A DNA stretch of 64,000 nucleotides, from positions 1 to 64,000 of the forward strand of contig NZ_JAMBOG010000002.1 of assembly GCF_023715525.1 (NCBI RefSeq), read 5' to 3'. Position numbers and translations under genes: made by a program. Below the pieces are notes generated by a model. The model was given only the letters and a program-made list of their open reading frames with translations. It was not told the DNA's origin and made no database searches. Below, one piece after another: positions 38,095 to 46,913 of the stretch. This DNA comes from Kocuria rosea. Lineage in GTDB: Bacteria; Actinomycetota; Actinomycetes; Actinomycetales; Micrococcaceae. Each line of letters begins with the position of its first letter. The first letter of the stretch is position 1.

Positions 38095-40815
38095 ATGGCC
38101 CGTCCACGACCGTCCACGACCGCGCAGCAGGAGGGGCCGGGGCCGGCCCGGCTGCCCATGACGGAGGTGCCGCTGCCGGGCGTGGACCCGGCGTGGTCCC
38201 GCATCCTCTCCGTGCCCTCCACGGCCCCCGTCGAGCCGGTCCCGGGCCGGCCCCGGAGCTGGCACCTGCTGGACAACGCCGCCTCGCTCGAGGCGGCCGG
38301 GCTCACGCCCCGCGGCACCGTCCTGGCGGTGCACGGCAACCCGACGTGGTCGTACCTGTGGCGCACCGTCCTGGCCGCCGGGGTGGACCCCGCCAACCCG
38401 TGGCGCGTGGTCGCCGTGGACCAGCTGGACATGGGCTTCTCCGAGCGCACCGGGCTGACCCGGCGCCTGGACGACCGCGTGCGGGACCTCGCGGACCTCA
38501 CCGCGGCCCTGGGCCTCGACGACGGCCCCGGCCCCGTCGTGACGCTCGCCCACGACTGGGGCGGGCTGATCTCCTCCGGGTGGGCCCTCGAGCACCCGCA
38601 GGTGCACCGGGGCACGATCCTCACCAACACCGCCGTCCACCACGACGGCGCCGAGCAGATCCCCGCCGCCCTGCGCCTGGCCCTGGCCCCCGCCGCCCAC
38701 GGGCTGCTGACGGAGACGACCACGGCGTTCCTCGACGTGACCCTGCGGCTGGCCGACCCGCCCCTGAGCCCGGAGGTCCGCCGGGCCTACCTCGCGCCCT
38801 ACGCCACCCGGGAGCGCCGCGCGGCGATCCGCACGTTCGTGGCCGACATCCCCGTCCCGGCCGACCACCCCTCCCACGCCCGGTTCGAGCAGATCGCCGC
38901 CGGCGTGGCCGGGCTGCAGGTCCCGGCCCTGTTCCTGTGGGGCATCGGGGACCCCGTGTTCCAGGAGCGCTACCTCACCGACCTGGTGCGCCGGGTCCCG
39001 CACGCCGACGTGCACCGCTTCGAGGGCGCCAGCCACCTCGTGGCCGAGTCCCGGGACATCGCCACCCCGGTCATGGCCTGGCTGGCCGACCGCTTCGGCC
39101 CCGGCCCCACCCGCCGCGAGCTGCACCAGCAGCGCCGCGCCCACGCCGAGGACCCGCACGTCCCGTTCCACGCCCAGCTCGCCGAGCGCCGGGCCGACCC
39201 GGGCCTCGCCGTCGTCGACATGGCGCCCTCCCCGCAGGACCCCGGCGCGGGCGCGCGCGTGCCCCCGGTGCGGGCGAGCCTGAACTGGTCCGAGCTCGCC
39301 GAGCGGGTGGACCGGCTCGCGGCCGGGCTCGCGGCCGCGGGGGTGCGCCCCGGCGACCGCGTGAACCTCATGGTCCCGCCCGGCTCCGAGCTCACCGCGC
39401 TGATCTACGCCTGCCTGCGGATCGGGGCCGTGATCGTCGTGGCCGACACCGGCCTGGGCGCCAAGGGCCTCACCCGGGCCCTCAAGGGGGCGACCCCCGC
39501 GTGGCTCGTGGGCATCCGCAAGGCCCTCGTCGCCGGGCGCGCCCTGGGCTGGCCGGGCACCCGGATCTCCCTGGAGGCCCTCGACCCCGTGACCCGCCGG
39601 GCGCTCGGCGTCGCGCACACCGTCCCCCGGCTGCTGGAGACCGCCCCCCGCGCGGACCTGCCGGCCCCCGCCCCGGACGCGGACGCGGCGATCCTGTTCA
39701 CCTCCGGGTCCACCGGCCCCGCCAAGGGCGTCGTGTACACCCACCGCCAGCTCTCGGCCATGCGGGACGCGGTGCGCGGGACGTACGGCCTCGCCGCCGG
39801 CACCGGGCTCGTGGCCGGCTTCGCGCCCTTCGCCCTGCTCGGCCCCGCCCTCGGGGCCACCTCCGTGACCCCCGACATGGACGTCACCGCGCCGAAGACC
39901 CTCACCGCCCGGGCCCTGGCCGACGCGGCCGCCGCGATCCGGGCGACCGCGGTCTTCCTCTCCCCGGCGGCCATCGCCAACGTCCTGGCCACCCAGGGCG
40001 AGCTCGACCCCGGGCAGCGCAGCGCGCTGGGCTCCGTCGAGCTGATGCTCTCCGCCGGCGCCCCGCTGCCGGAGCCCCTCCTGGCGCAGCTGCAGGAGCT
40101 GATGCCCGCCGCGGCACTGCACACCCCCTACGGCATGACGGAGGCCCTGCCGCTGACCGACGTCACGCTCGGGACGATCCGCCGGGCCGGCACCGGCAAC
40201 GGCGTGTGCGTGGGCACCGCGGTGCACGGGGCCGCGCTGGGGGTGACCCCCCTGCGCCCGGACGGGACCCCCACGGACGAGGTCACCACCGAGGCCGGGA
40301 CCACCGGCGAGATCGTGGCCCGCGCCCCGCACGTGAAGGACCGCTACGACCGCCTGTGGTTCACCGAGCACCGCAGCACCGAGCTCGCGGGGTGGCACCG
40401 CACGGGCGACGTGGGGCACTTCGACGCGGCCGGCCGGCTGTGGGTGGAGGGCCGCCTCGCCCACGTGATCGTGGCCTCGCAGGGCGTGCTCACGCCCGTC
40501 GCCTCGGAGCACGCGGCCCGGACGGTGCCCGGCGTCGGCCGCGTCGCCGTCGTGGGGGTGGGCCCGGCCGGGGCGCAGGTGCCCGTCGCCGTCGCCGAGA
40601 CCGTCCCGCCCGCCCCCCGGCCCGGCCTCGCCGACCCCCTGCTCGCCGGCGCCGTGCGCGAGGCCGTGCGGCAGGCCACCGGGCTGGACCTCGCGGCCGT
40701 GCTCGTGCTCCCCGAGCACCCCACCGACATCCGGCACAACTCCAAGATCGACCGGACCCTGCTGGCCGGGTGGGCCGACGCCGCCCTGGCCGGAGGAAGG
40801 ATCAGGAACCCGTGA
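38095..40815 (+). CDS. oleBC: OleB-OleC fusion: beta-lactone decarboxylase plus beta-lactone synthetase
   Basis: 906 aa. Residues about 25-335 are an alpha/beta hydrolase of the haloalkane-dehalogenase type: oxyanion motif HGNPTW at 80-85, nucleophile Asp154 in LAHDWGG and His314 in EGASHLV (OleB). Residues about 350-906 are an acyl-adenylate-forming enzyme: P-loop TSGSTGPAKG at 536-545, TPYGMTEALP, and WHRTGDVGHFD with HNSKIDR near the end (OleC). OleC closes the beta-hydroxy acid to a beta-lactone and OleB removes CO2 to give the olefin. The fused form is known in actinobacteria such as Micrococcus. GAGGAG precedes the ATG. oleD overlaps its stop. Confidence 0.93.
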   Translation: MARPRPSTTAQQEGPGPARLPMTEVPLPGVDPAWSRILSVPSTAPVEPVPGRPRSWHLLDNAASLEAAGLTPRGTVLAVHGNPTWSYLWRTVLAAGVDPANPWRVVAVDQLDMGFSERTGLTRRLDDRVRDLADLTAALGLDDGPGPVVTLAHDWGGLISSGWALEHPQVHRGTILTNTAVHHDGAEQIPAALRLALAPAAHGLLTETTTAFLDVTLRLADPPLSPEVRRAYLAPYATRERRAAIRTFVADIPVPADHPSHARFEQIAAGVAGLQVPALFLWGIGDPVFQERYLTDLVRRVPHADVHRFEGASHLVAESRDIATPVMAWLADRFGPGPTRRELHQQRRAHAEDPHVPFHAQLAERRADPGLAVVDMAPSPQDPGAGARVPPVRASLNWSELAERVDRLAAGLAAAGVRPGDRVNLMVPPGSELTALIYACLRIGAVIVVADTGLGAKGLTRALKGATPAWLVGIRKALVAGRALGWPGTRISLEALDPVTRRALGVAHTVPRLLETAPRADLPAPAPDADAAILFTSGSTGPAKGVVYTHRQLSAMRDAVRGTYGLAAGTGLVAGFAPFALLGPALGATSVTPDMDVTAPKTLTARALADAAAAIRATAVFLSPAAIANVLATQGELDPGQRSALGSVELMLSAGAPLPEPLLAQLQELMPAAALHTPYGMTEALPLTDVTLGTIRRAGTGNGVCVGTAVHGAALGVTPLRPDGTPTDEVTTEAGTTGEIVARAPHVKDRYDRLWFTEHRSTELAGWHRTGDVGHFDAAGRLWVEGRLAHVIVASQGVLTPVASEHAARTVPGVGRVAVVGVGPAGAQVPVAVAETVPPAPRPGLADPLLAGAVREAVRQATGLDLAAVLVLPEHPTDIRHNSKIDRTLLAGWADAALAGGRIRNP

Positions 40816-41990
40816 ACGCCAAGCACCGCAAGAGCCCCGCGCACGACGAGGTCCCCGCCTACGACGCCACGGTCGTGGAGGGCGCCCCCCGTACGGACAC
40901 GGGCAGCCACGAGGTCGAGCGGGGGCCCCGGGAGCTGACCGGCGAGGGGCGCACGGTCCTCGTCACCGGCGCCTCCGGGATGCTCGGCGAGCACGTGGCC
41001 CGCCGGCTCGCGGCCCGCGGCTGGACGGTGCGGCTGCTGCAGCGCCGGCACGCGCCCCTGGCCGACCAGCCCAACGTCGAGGAGGTCCTGGGCTCCGTCG
41101 CGGACCCCGACGCCGTCGCGCGGGCCCTGGAGGGCGTCGACGACGTCGTCCACCTCGCCGCGAAGGTCTCCTTCGCGGGGCACTGGGACGAGTTCGTGAC
41201 GACCAACGTCACCGGCACCCGGGTGATCCTGGAGACCGCGAAGCGGGCCGGCGCCCAGAACGTCGTGTTCGTGTCCTCCCCCTCCGTGGCCCACGCCGGG
41301 GTCTCCATCGTGGGCGAGCCCGCCCGCCCCGCCGACCCGCAGCACGCCCGCGGCGACTACGCCCGGTCCAAGGCCGCGGCGGAGCTGCTGGCGCTCGAGG
41401 CGGACGGCCGGGACCTGCGCGTGACGGCCGTGCGCCCGCACATCGTGTGGGGCCCCGGCGACACCCAGCTCGTCGAGCGGGTGCTCGACCGCGCGGGCCG
41501 GGGCCGGATGCCGCTGCTCGACCACGGCGCCGCGCTGATCGACACGACCTACATCGACAACGCCGCCGAGGCGGTCGTGCGGGCGCTCGAGCGGATCGAG
41601 TGGGCCCACGGGCAGGCGCTGGTGGTCACCAACGGCCAGCCGCGCACCGTGGCGGAGATCCTCACCGGCATGTGCCGCGCCGGCGGCGTGGAGCCGCCGA
41701 CCCGCCGGGTGCCGGGCGGACTGGCGCGGTTCGCCGGGAAGGTCATCGAGAGGATCTGGGCCCTGCGCCCGGGCCAGGACGAGCCGCCCATGACCGCGTT
41801 CCTCGCCGAGCAGCTGTCCACGGCGCACTGGTTCGACCAGCAGCACACCCGCGAGGTCCTGGACTGGGCCCCCTCCGTGACCGTCGAGGAGGGCATGCAG
41901 CGGCTCGCCGAGTACTACCGGACGCACCCGCTGGGCGCGCACGCCGCCCCGGTGCCGGCCACGGGCTCCACGGCGGCGGACCGCGCCTGA
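40812..41990 (+). CDS. oleD: OleD, NADPH-dependent beta-keto acid reductase
   Basis: 392 aa. An extended short-chain dehydrogenase/reductase. After an unusual hydrophilic N-terminal stretch of about 50 residues come VLVTGASGMLGEHVARRLAA (dinucleotide site), VVHLAAKVSF, FVSSPSVAHAG and the catalytic YARSKAA. The 3-beta-HSD-like C-terminal half includes YIDNAAEAVVRAL. OleD reduces the OleA product to the 2-alkyl-3-hydroxy acid. The GTG start overlaps the oleBC stop (GTGA), implying translational coupling, with GGAGGAAGGATCAGGAA upstream. Confidence 0.92.
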   Translation: MNAKHRKSPAHDEVPAYDATVVEGAPRTDTGSHEVERGPRELTGEGRTVLVTGASGMLGEHVARRLAARGWTVRLLQRRHAPLADQPNVEEVLGSVADPDAVARALEGVDDVVHLAAKVSFAGHWDEFVTTNVTGTRVILETAKRAGAQNVVFVSSPSVAHAGVSIVGEPARPADPQHARGDYARSKAAAELLALEADGRDLRVTAVRPHIVWGPGDTQLVERVLDRAGRGRMPLLDHGAALIDTTYIDNAAEAVVRALERIEWAHGQALVVTNGQPRTVAEILTGMCRAGGVEPPTRRVPGGLARFAGKVIERIWALRPGQDEPPMTAFLAEQLSTAHWFDQQHTREVLDWAPSVTVEEGMQRLAEYYRTHPLGAHAAPVPATGSTAADRA

Positions 41991-42018
41991 GCCGGGGCCC
42001 GCACCCGGCCCCGGCTCA
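41988..42018. terminator. Palindrome overlapping the stop codons of oleD and mutM
   Basis: A 12-bp perfect stem, TGAGCCGGGGCC with GGCCCCGGCTCA, and a 7-nt loop. The left arm begins with the TGA of oleD (plus) and the right arm ends with the TGA of mutM (minus). One dyad therefore acts as terminator for both convergent genes. Confidence 0.85.
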
Positions 42019-42957
42019 GAACCGGGCGTTGCGCGGGGTGCGCTGGCAGTGCGGGCAGCGGTAGGACGAGCGGTTCATGAACTGCTCCCGCACGATCAGC
42101 GCGGTGCGCCCCTCGGCCGCGCAGCGCGGGCACGGCCGGCCCGCCTGCCCGTAGGCGTTGAGGGAGCGGGAGAAGTACCCGGACTCGCCGTTGACGTTGA
42201 CGTAGAGGGAGTCGAAGCTCGTCCCGCCGGCCGCGAGGGCCCGCTCCATCACAGCGCGGGCCGCGTCGAGCACCCGGTGCGTCTCGGTCCGGCGCAGGGT
42301 GTCCGTGGGCCGGGCCCAGTGCAGGCGCGCCTGCCACAGCGCCTCGTCGGCGTAGATGTTGCCGATCCCGGAGACCAGCGACTGGTCCAGCAGCGCCCGC
42401 TTGAGCCCGGTGCGGCGCCGGCGCAGCCGGTCGTGGAGGCCGTCGGCGTCGAACGCGGGGTCCAGGGGGTCGCGGCCGATGTGCGCGGCGCGCGCCGGCA
42501 CGAGGGGCACGTCCGTGGCGCAGCGGCCGCCGGGGGCGCCGTCGCCGGTGGGCACCAGCGCGTCCAGGACCATGCCGCCGAAGATCCGCTGGTCCACGAA
42601 GCGCAGCTCGGACGGCGTGCCGGGGCGCTCGGACAGGCTCAGCCGCACCTTCAGGTGCTTCTCGTCGGGCAACCCGGGGTCCTTGACCAGCAGCTGCCCG
42701 CTCATCCCGAGGTGGACGAGCAGCGCCTCCTGCGGGGTCCGCCCGGCGGCCCCGGTGAGCGGCAGCCACAGGAACTTGCCGCGGCGCACCGCGTCGGCGA
42801 CCACGGCGCCGTCGAGCTCCTGGGCGAAGGAGACGGGGCCGGCCTCGTGGCGGCGCACGGAGCGGGGATCGAGCACCTGCACGGCCTTGATCCGGCGGCC
42901 CACCACCCAGCGCTCCACACCGCGGCGGACGACCTCCACCTCGGGCAGCTCAGGCAC
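42016..42957 (-). CDS. mutM: Formamidopyrimidine-DNA glycosylase
   Basis: 313 aa. After the initiator codon the N-terminal proline nucleophile is in [12 protein letters not shown]. The helix-two-turn-helix includes [20 protein letters not shown], and the C-terminal zinc finger has four cysteines (CPRC and CPHC) around [11 protein letters not shown]. It excises 8-oxoguanine and Fapy lesions and nicks the DNA. GTG start with GGAGGA 4 nt ahead. It ends the coaD-side series rpmF-rnc-mutM on the minus strand. Confidence 0.96.
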   Translation of the reverse strand: MPELPEVEVVRRGVERWVVGRRIKAVQVLDPRSVRRHEAGPVSFAQELDGAVVADAVRRGKFLWLPLTGAAGRTPQEALLVHLGMSGQLLVKDPGLPDEKHLKVRLSLSERPGTPSELRFVDQRIFGGMVLDALVPTGDGAPGGRCATDVPLVPARAAHIGRDPLDPAFDADGLHDRLRRRRTGLKRALLDQSLVSGIGNIYADEALWQARLHWARPTDTLRRTETHRVLDAARAVMERALAAGGTSFDSLYVNVNGESGYFSRSLNAYGQAGRPCPRCAAEGRTALIVREQFMNRSSYRCPHCQRTPRNARF

Positions 42958-42983
42958 GGGTCCTCCGGGGCCCGGGGGCGGGC

Positions 42984-43682
42984 TCAGACACCGCTGCGGG
43001 CGGCCAGCGCCGCGTAGGCCTGCGCGGCGGCGGAGCGCTCGGCCTCCTTCTTCGTGGTCCCGGTGCCGGTGCCGTAGTCCTGGCCGCTGATCAGCAGGTG
43101 GGCCTCGTAGCGCCGGTCGTGGTCGGGGCCGGTGCCCTCCACGTCGTAGCGGACGCCGCCGAGGCCGCGGGCCGCGGCGAGCTCTTGGATCTCGGTCTTC
43201 CAGTCCCGGCCCTCGGTGACGACGAAGCCGTCCTCGAGCAGCGGCACCACCAGGCGCAGCACGAACGCGCGGGCGGGCTCCAGGCCCGAGCACACGTAGA
43301 CGGCGCCGATCAGGGCCTCCATGGTGTCGGCCAGGATCGAGGCCTTCTCGTGGCCGTGGGTCCGGACCTCGCCCTTGCCCAGGCGGATGTGCGGGCCGAC
43401 GCCGAGGGAGCGGGCGAGCTCCGCGAGCGTGCGGGTGCTCACCACGGCCGAGCGGATCTTCGCGAGGCTGCCCTCGGAGTCGTCCGGGTACCGGTGGAAG
43501 ATCTCGTCGGTGACGGCCAGGCCGAGCACCGAGTCGCCGAGGAACTCCAGGCGCTCGTTGTGGCCCTGCCCCTCGTGCTCGTAGGCGTAGGAGCGGTGCG
43601 TGAGGGCAAGACGGAGCGTCTCGGCGTCGATGTCGACGCCGAGACGCTCCAGCAGCTCCTGAGGGTTCGCGGTGGGGTTCAC
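42984..43682 (-). CDS. rnc: Ribonuclease III
   Basis: 232 aa. The RNase III signature is [20 protein letters not shown], and the second acidic site is [13 protein letters not shown]. The C-terminal double-stranded RNA binding domain spans about 160-228 ([38 protein letters not shown]). It processes rRNA precursors and other structured RNAs. The GTG start lies 5 nt after the rpmF stop. The rpmF-rnc-mutM order is conserved in actinobacteria. Confidence 0.96.
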   Translation of the reverse strand: MNPTANPQELLERLGVDIDAETLRLALTHRSYAYEHEGQGHNERLEFLGDSVLGLAVTDEIFHRYPDDSEGSLAKIRSAVVSTRTLAELARSLGVGPHIRLGKGEVRTHGHEKASILADTMEALIGAVYVCSGLEPARAFVLRLVVPLLEDGFVVTEGRDWKTEIQELAAARGLGGVRYDVEGTGPDHDRRYEAHLLISGQDYGTGTGTTKKEAERSAAAQAYAALAARSGV

Positions 43683-43687
43683 CGTGG

Positions 43688-43891
43688 TCAGGCGTCGGCC
43701 ACCTTGCGGCCCTTGTACTCCAGGAACAGCGCGGTCCCGGCGGAGTCGGTCACGACCTTGGCCTGGTGCGGCAGGCTGTAGGTGACCTTGCCGTTCTCGA
43801 CGGTCTTGACCAGCTTCGGCGCGGTCGCCTTCCACTGGGAACGGCGTGCACGGGTGTTGGCACGGGACATCTTCCGCTTGGGAACAGCCAC
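43688..43891 (-). CDS. rpmF: Ribosomal protein bL32
   Basis: 67 aa. It begins [20 protein letters not shown], the typical bL32 N-terminus. The zinc-binding cysteine pairs of the C+ form are absent, so this is the zinc-independent (C-) form. The GTG start has AGAGAAGAGAG ahead. It follows the DUF177 gene by 2 nt and is coupled to rnc. Confidence 0.95.
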   Translation of the reverse strand: MAVPKRKMSRANTRARRSQWKATAPKLVKTVENGKVTYSLPHQAKVVTDSAGTALFLEYKGRKVADA

Positions 43892-43893
43892 GG

Positions 43894-44508
43894 CTATCTC
43901 TCTTCTCTCGGTTCGGTCGTCTCGGTCGAGGTGTCCTGCTCGAGCAGCCCGGACAGGGCGCTCCAGCGAGGATCGAGCACCTCGTGGTGGTGTTCCGGGT
44001 CGTCCTCCAGGCGCGCGCCGCACTGGGCGCACAACCCCTGGCAGTCCTCCCGGCACACCGGTTGGAACGGCAGCTGGGTGATCACTGCGTCCCGAAGCAT
44101 GGGTTCGAGGTCGATCGTCTCGTCCTGAACTTCATACATCTGGTCGTCCTCGACGGTCTCCCCACCAACGGTGGTGGCGTCGAAGAGGTAGAGCTCTTGC
44201 ACGTCGACGTCCACATCGTAGTCGATCGGGTCGAGGCACCGGCTGCACTCGCCGTGGATGGCGACGACAGCGGTGCCGGAGACCAGGATCCCGTCGTGGA
44301 CGGACTCCAGCCGGAGGTTCAGATCGATGTCGGAGCCCTCCGGGGCGCCGATGAGTGCGTTGCCGAAGTTCTTCGGCGCGGGCACAACTCCGTCCAGGGT
44401 TCGCATGGTCCCCGGGCGGTGCTCGAGGTCCCTGACACCGATGATGAGGGGCGAACTGTTCTCGCGGCTGATGACAAACTCCTGGTGAAATTCTGACCGA
44501 CAGACCAT
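43894..44508 (-). CDS. YceD/DUF177 family protein, start uncertain
   Basis: Up to 204 aa. The DUF177 core is clear: [40 protein letters not shown] and the C-terminal cysteine block [18 protein letters not shown]. YceD proteins are linked to 23S rRNA maturation and always precede rpmF. The only upstream ATG (44508) lies inside the -10 of a good promoter (44507-44536), so it is unlikely to be on the mRNA. The Shine-Dalgarno CCAGGAG at 44479-44485 is followed 6 nt later, in frame, by ATC (44470-44472). That would give 192 aa. The coordinates keep the longest reading. Confidence 0.85.
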   Translation of the reverse strand: MVCRSEFHQEFVISRENSSPLIIGVRDLEHRPGTMRTLDGVVPAPKNFGNALIGAPEGSDIDLNLRLESVHDGILVSGTAVVAIHGECSRCLDPIDYDVDVDVQELYLFDATTVGGETVEDDQMYEVQDETIDLEPMLRDAVITQLPFQPVCREDCQGLCAQCGARLEDDPEHHHEVLDPRWSALSGLLEQDTSTETTEPREER

Positions 44509-44536
44509 GTTAGCGCGCCGCCCCTCCCCTACTCAA
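44507..44536 (-). promoter_or_regulatory. Promoter of the DUF177-rpmF-rnc-mutM unit
   Basis: On the minus strand TTGAGT (-35) and TAACAT (-10) are separated by 18 bp. It is the most consensus-like promoter seen in the window. Transcription would start near 44499. Confidence 0.65.
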
Positions 44537-44577
44537 ACGGGCCCGGCCCCGGGCGCGCCGGGGCGCCCCGGCGGGGC

Positions 44578-45045
44578 TCAGCCCCCGAGGGCCCGCAGCA
44601 CGGGGGCCGGCACGAACGGCGCGACGTCCCCGCCCAGGCCCTGGACCTCCTTGACCAGGGTCGAGGACACGTGCAGGAAGCGGGGGTCCCCCGGCAGGAA
44701 GACGGTCTCCACGCCGCTGAGGTGGCGGTTCATGGTGGACATGGGCACCTCGTAGGCGTAGTCCTCACCCGAGCGCAGGCCCTTGACGAGCGCCACGGCC
44801 CCGCGGCGCGCCGCGTACTCCGCGAGCAGCCCCTCCCCCATGGGCTCGACGACGACTCCCGCGATCCCGGCGAGGCTCTCCTCGGCCAGGGCCAGGCGCT
44901 GGCGCTGGTCGAAGCGGTAGCGCTTGTGCGGGTTCGTCGAGACGGCGACCACGACCTCGTCGAACAGGGCCGCCGCGCGCGCGACGACCTCCACGTGGCC
45001 GTGGTGGATGGGGTCGAAGGAGCCGGGGCAGATGGCGCGGTGCAT
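44578..45045 (-). CDS. coaD: Phosphopantetheine adenylyltransferase
   Basis: 155 aa. Nucleotidyltransferase motifs are CPGSFDPIHHGHVEVVARAA (T/HxGH) and VSTNPHKRY, then VALVKGLRSGEDYAYE and the C-terminal VSSTLVKEVQGLGGDV. It converts 4'-phosphopantetheine to dephospho-CoA, the penultimate step of CoA synthesis. No ribosome site precedes the ATG; TAGGAT ends 7 nt before it. Its usual partner rsmD is not adjacent but 4 kb away, beyond four unrelated genes. Confidence 0.95.
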   Translation of the reverse strand: MHRAICPGSFDPIHHGHVEVVARAAALFDEVVVAVSTNPHKRYRFDQRQRLALAEESLAGIAGVVVEPMGEGLLAEYAARRGAVALVKGLRSGEDYAYEVPMSTMNRHLSGVETVFLPGDPRFLHVSSTLVKEVQGLGGDVAPFVPAPVLRALGG

Positions 45046-45052
45046 GCGCCCC

Positions 45053-45058
45053 ATCCTA
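45053..45058 (-). promoter_or_regulatory. -10-like hexamer TAGGAT, leaderless layout (coaD)
   Basis: TAGGAT on the minus strand ends 7 nt before the coaD ATG, which has no Shine-Dalgarno. Confidence 0.55.
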
Positions 45059-45096
45059 GGGGCGCGGCCGCCGCGCCCCGCCCGGGGGCCGCGGCC

Positions 45097-45102
45097 TAGA
45101 CT
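45097..45102 (+). promoter_or_regulatory. -10-like hexamer TAGACT, leaderless layout (aminotransferase)
   Basis: TAGACT ends 7 nt before the aminotransferase ATG. With the coaD hexamer it makes a 64-bp divergent pair of apparently leaderless genes. Confidence 0.6.
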
Positions 45103-45109
45103 GGCCCGC

Positions 45110-46339
45110 ATGGACGCCCGCGACACCACCGCCGCCCCGGACCTCGCCCGCCTCCCCTGGGAGCGCATCGCCCACGGCGGCGGGCTGCTCGACAGCGCCG
45201 GGGTGCCGTCCTCGACGATCTTCGAGGAGATGTCCGTGCTCGCCGGGCGCACGGGGGCGATCAACCTCGGCCAGGGCTTCCCCGACGTGGACGGTCCGCC
45301 GGAGATGCTCGACGCCGCGGCCGCCGCCCTGCGCGGGGGCGGCAACCAGTACACCCCCGTGGCGGGCCTGCCCGCCCTGCGGGAGGCCGTCGCCGAGCAC
45401 CAGCGCCGCTTCTACGGCATCGAGCTGGACCCCGCCACCGACGTCGTCGTCACCGTGGGCGCGTCGGAGGGCCTGGCCGCGAGCCTGCTCGCGTTCCTGC
45501 GCCCCGGCGACGAGGTCGTGACGTTCGAGCCGTGCTACGACCTCTACGGCGCGGTCGTGGAGTTCGCCGGCGCCCGGCTGGTCACGGTCCCGCTCGAGCC
45601 CCCGCACTTCACCCCCGACCCGGACCGCCTCGCGGCGGCCTTCGGCCCCCGCACCCGCATGGTGCTCCTCAACGACCCGCACAACCCCACGGGCACCGTC
45701 CTCGACGACGCCGTGCTCGCCCGCGTGGCCGCGCTCGCCGCGGAGCACGACTGCCTGGTGGTCACCGACGAGGTCTACGAGCACCTGCGCTACACGGGCC
45801 GCCACCGCCCCCTGGCCGCCCTGCCCGGCGCGGCGGAGCGCACCCTGACCGTCTCCTCGGTGGGCAAGACGTTCTCGGCCACGGGCTGGCGGGTCGGGTG
45901 GGTGACGGGCCCCGCGGAGCTGGTCCGGGCGGTGCGGGCCACGAAGGGCTACCTCACCTACAGCGCGCCCACGCCCCTGCAGACCGGCACGGCCGCGGCC
46001 CTGCGCCTGCCCGACGCCTTCTACGACGGGCTGCGCGAGGACTACCGGCGGCGCCGCGACGTGCTGCTCGAGGGCCTGGCCGCGGCGGGGGCCCACGCGT
46101 ACGAGCCGCAGGGCAGCTTCTTCGTCGTGGCCGACGTCGGCGGGCTGTGCGCGCGCCACGGCGTGGCGGACGCGGCGGCGCTCGCCCCGCTGCTCGCCGA
46201 GCGGGCCGGCGTGGTCGGCATCCCCGTCACGGCCCTGTGCTCGCCCGGGCAGCGGGAGATGTACGCCCCGTGGATGCGCTTCTCGTTCTGCAAGCGCACC
46301 GAGGTCCTCGAGCAGGCCGCGGGCCGCCTGCGGGCCTGA
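45110..46339 (+). CDS. PLP-dependent class I/II aminotransferase
   Basis: 409 aa. Fold type I signatures: TGAINLGQGFPDVDGPPEML, TVGASEGLAASLLAF, LNDPHNPTGTVL, VTDEVYEHL and the PLP lysine in SSVGKTFSATGWRVGW. A C-terminal Arg (WMRFSFCKR) binds the substrate carboxylate. The INLGQGFPD and SSxGKTFxxTGW patterns resemble kynurenine/methionine aminotransferases (YbdL, KAT type) and the N-succinyldiaminopimelate aminotransferase of actinobacteria, so the substrate is open. Divergent from coaD. Confidence 0.88.
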   Translation: MDARDTTAAPDLARLPWERIAHGGGLLDSAGVPSSTIFEEMSVLAGRTGAINLGQGFPDVDGPPEMLDAAAAALRGGGNQYTPVAGLPALREAVAEHQRRFYGIELDPATDVVVTVGASEGLAASLLAFLRPGDEVVTFEPCYDLYGAVVEFAGARLVTVPLEPPHFTPDPDRLAAAFGPRTRMVLLNDPHNPTGTVLDDAVLARVAALAAEHDCLVVTDEVYEHLRYTGRHRPLAALPGAAERTLTVSSVGKTFSATGWRVGWVTGPAELVRAVRATKGYLTYSAPTPLQTGTAAALRLPDAFYDGLREDYRRRRDVLLEGLAAAGAHAYEPQGSFFVVADVGGLCARHGVADAAALAPLLAERAGVVGIPVTALCSPGQREMYAPWMRFSFCKRTEVLEQAAGRLRA

Positions 46340-46369
46340 GCCCGCACCGCCGGGCCCGGCGGTGCGGGC
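46340..46369 (+). terminator. Palindromic terminator after the aminotransferase
   Basis: CCCGCACCGCCGGG is followed directly by its reverse complement, one base past the stop codon. In RNA this forms a long GC stem. Confidence 0.75.
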
Positions 46370-46586
46370 CCGCGCCCGTCACACACCGTAAGCACCGCCG
46401 GCACCGTTGGCACGGGCGGGGCCGGTGGCTAGCGTGAGGCTCACCCGCGGCGGGCGAGGAAGCGGCGCACCGGTGCGGGCGGGCGGTCCCGCGGGGCCGC
46501 CCTCGACAGCCGAGGCGGCAGCGCGGACCCGGTCCTCCGGGCGCGGGCCCGGCCTCGGACAGGGGGCACTTTCCGAAGGAGGCATC

Positions 46587-46832
46587 ATGCCGGCCGGTCA
46601 GGGCAAGAACATCCGCCGGGTCACGAACGTGGACGTGATCCGCAGCAGCACGGGGGACGGGGACTCGGGGGCGTACACGTTCGAGCTCACCCTCGACGAC
46701 GGCGTGGAGGAGTACCTGCTCGTCGTCCCGGAGAGCGAGGCCAGCACCGTGGCCCGCCTCATCCAGCACAGCAGCTCCATGCAGCTGGACAAGAACACCG
46801 ACGACCTAATCTTCGAGCACTACGGGGACTGA
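46587..46832 (+). CDS. Small acidic protein of unknown function
   Basis: 81 aa, starting MPAGQGKNIRRVTNVDVIRS, with an ideal GAAGGAGG ahead of the ATG. The middle reads YTFELTLDDGVEEYLLVVPE and the end NTDDLIFEHYGD. It looks like a compact beta-rich fold with a helix. I do not recognise a family. Coding character and the ribosome site make it a real gene. It lies between the aminotransferase and a convergent flavin reductase gene. Confidence 0.75.
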   Translation: MPAGQGKNIRRVTNVDVIRSSTGDGDSGAYTFELTLDDGVEEYLLVVPESEASTVARLIQHSSSMQLDKNTDDLIFEHYGD

Positions 46833-46843
46833 GGCCCGGGTCG

Positions 46844-46884
46844 CCCGGCGGGGCCGGCCGCGCAGCGCGCCCGGCCCCGCCGGG
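46844..46884. terminator. Convergent terminator hairpin
   Basis: A 14-bp stem, CCCGGCGGGGCCGG/CCGGCCCCGCCGGG, with a 13-nt loop lies between the 81-aa gene (plus) and the FMN reductase gene (minus). Confidence 0.7.
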
Positions 46885-46913
46885 CCCGCGGGGGAGATCG
46901 GCCCGCGGGAGTG

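Noticed and set aside
37702-40737. Long open frame antisense to oleA and oleBC
   Set aside because: Low-complexity shadow; the plus-strand Ole enzymes have all catalytic residues.
46587-46832. First considered as a DUF3107 protein
   Set aside because: Length is similar but the conserved DUF3107 pattern is absent, so I left it unassigned.
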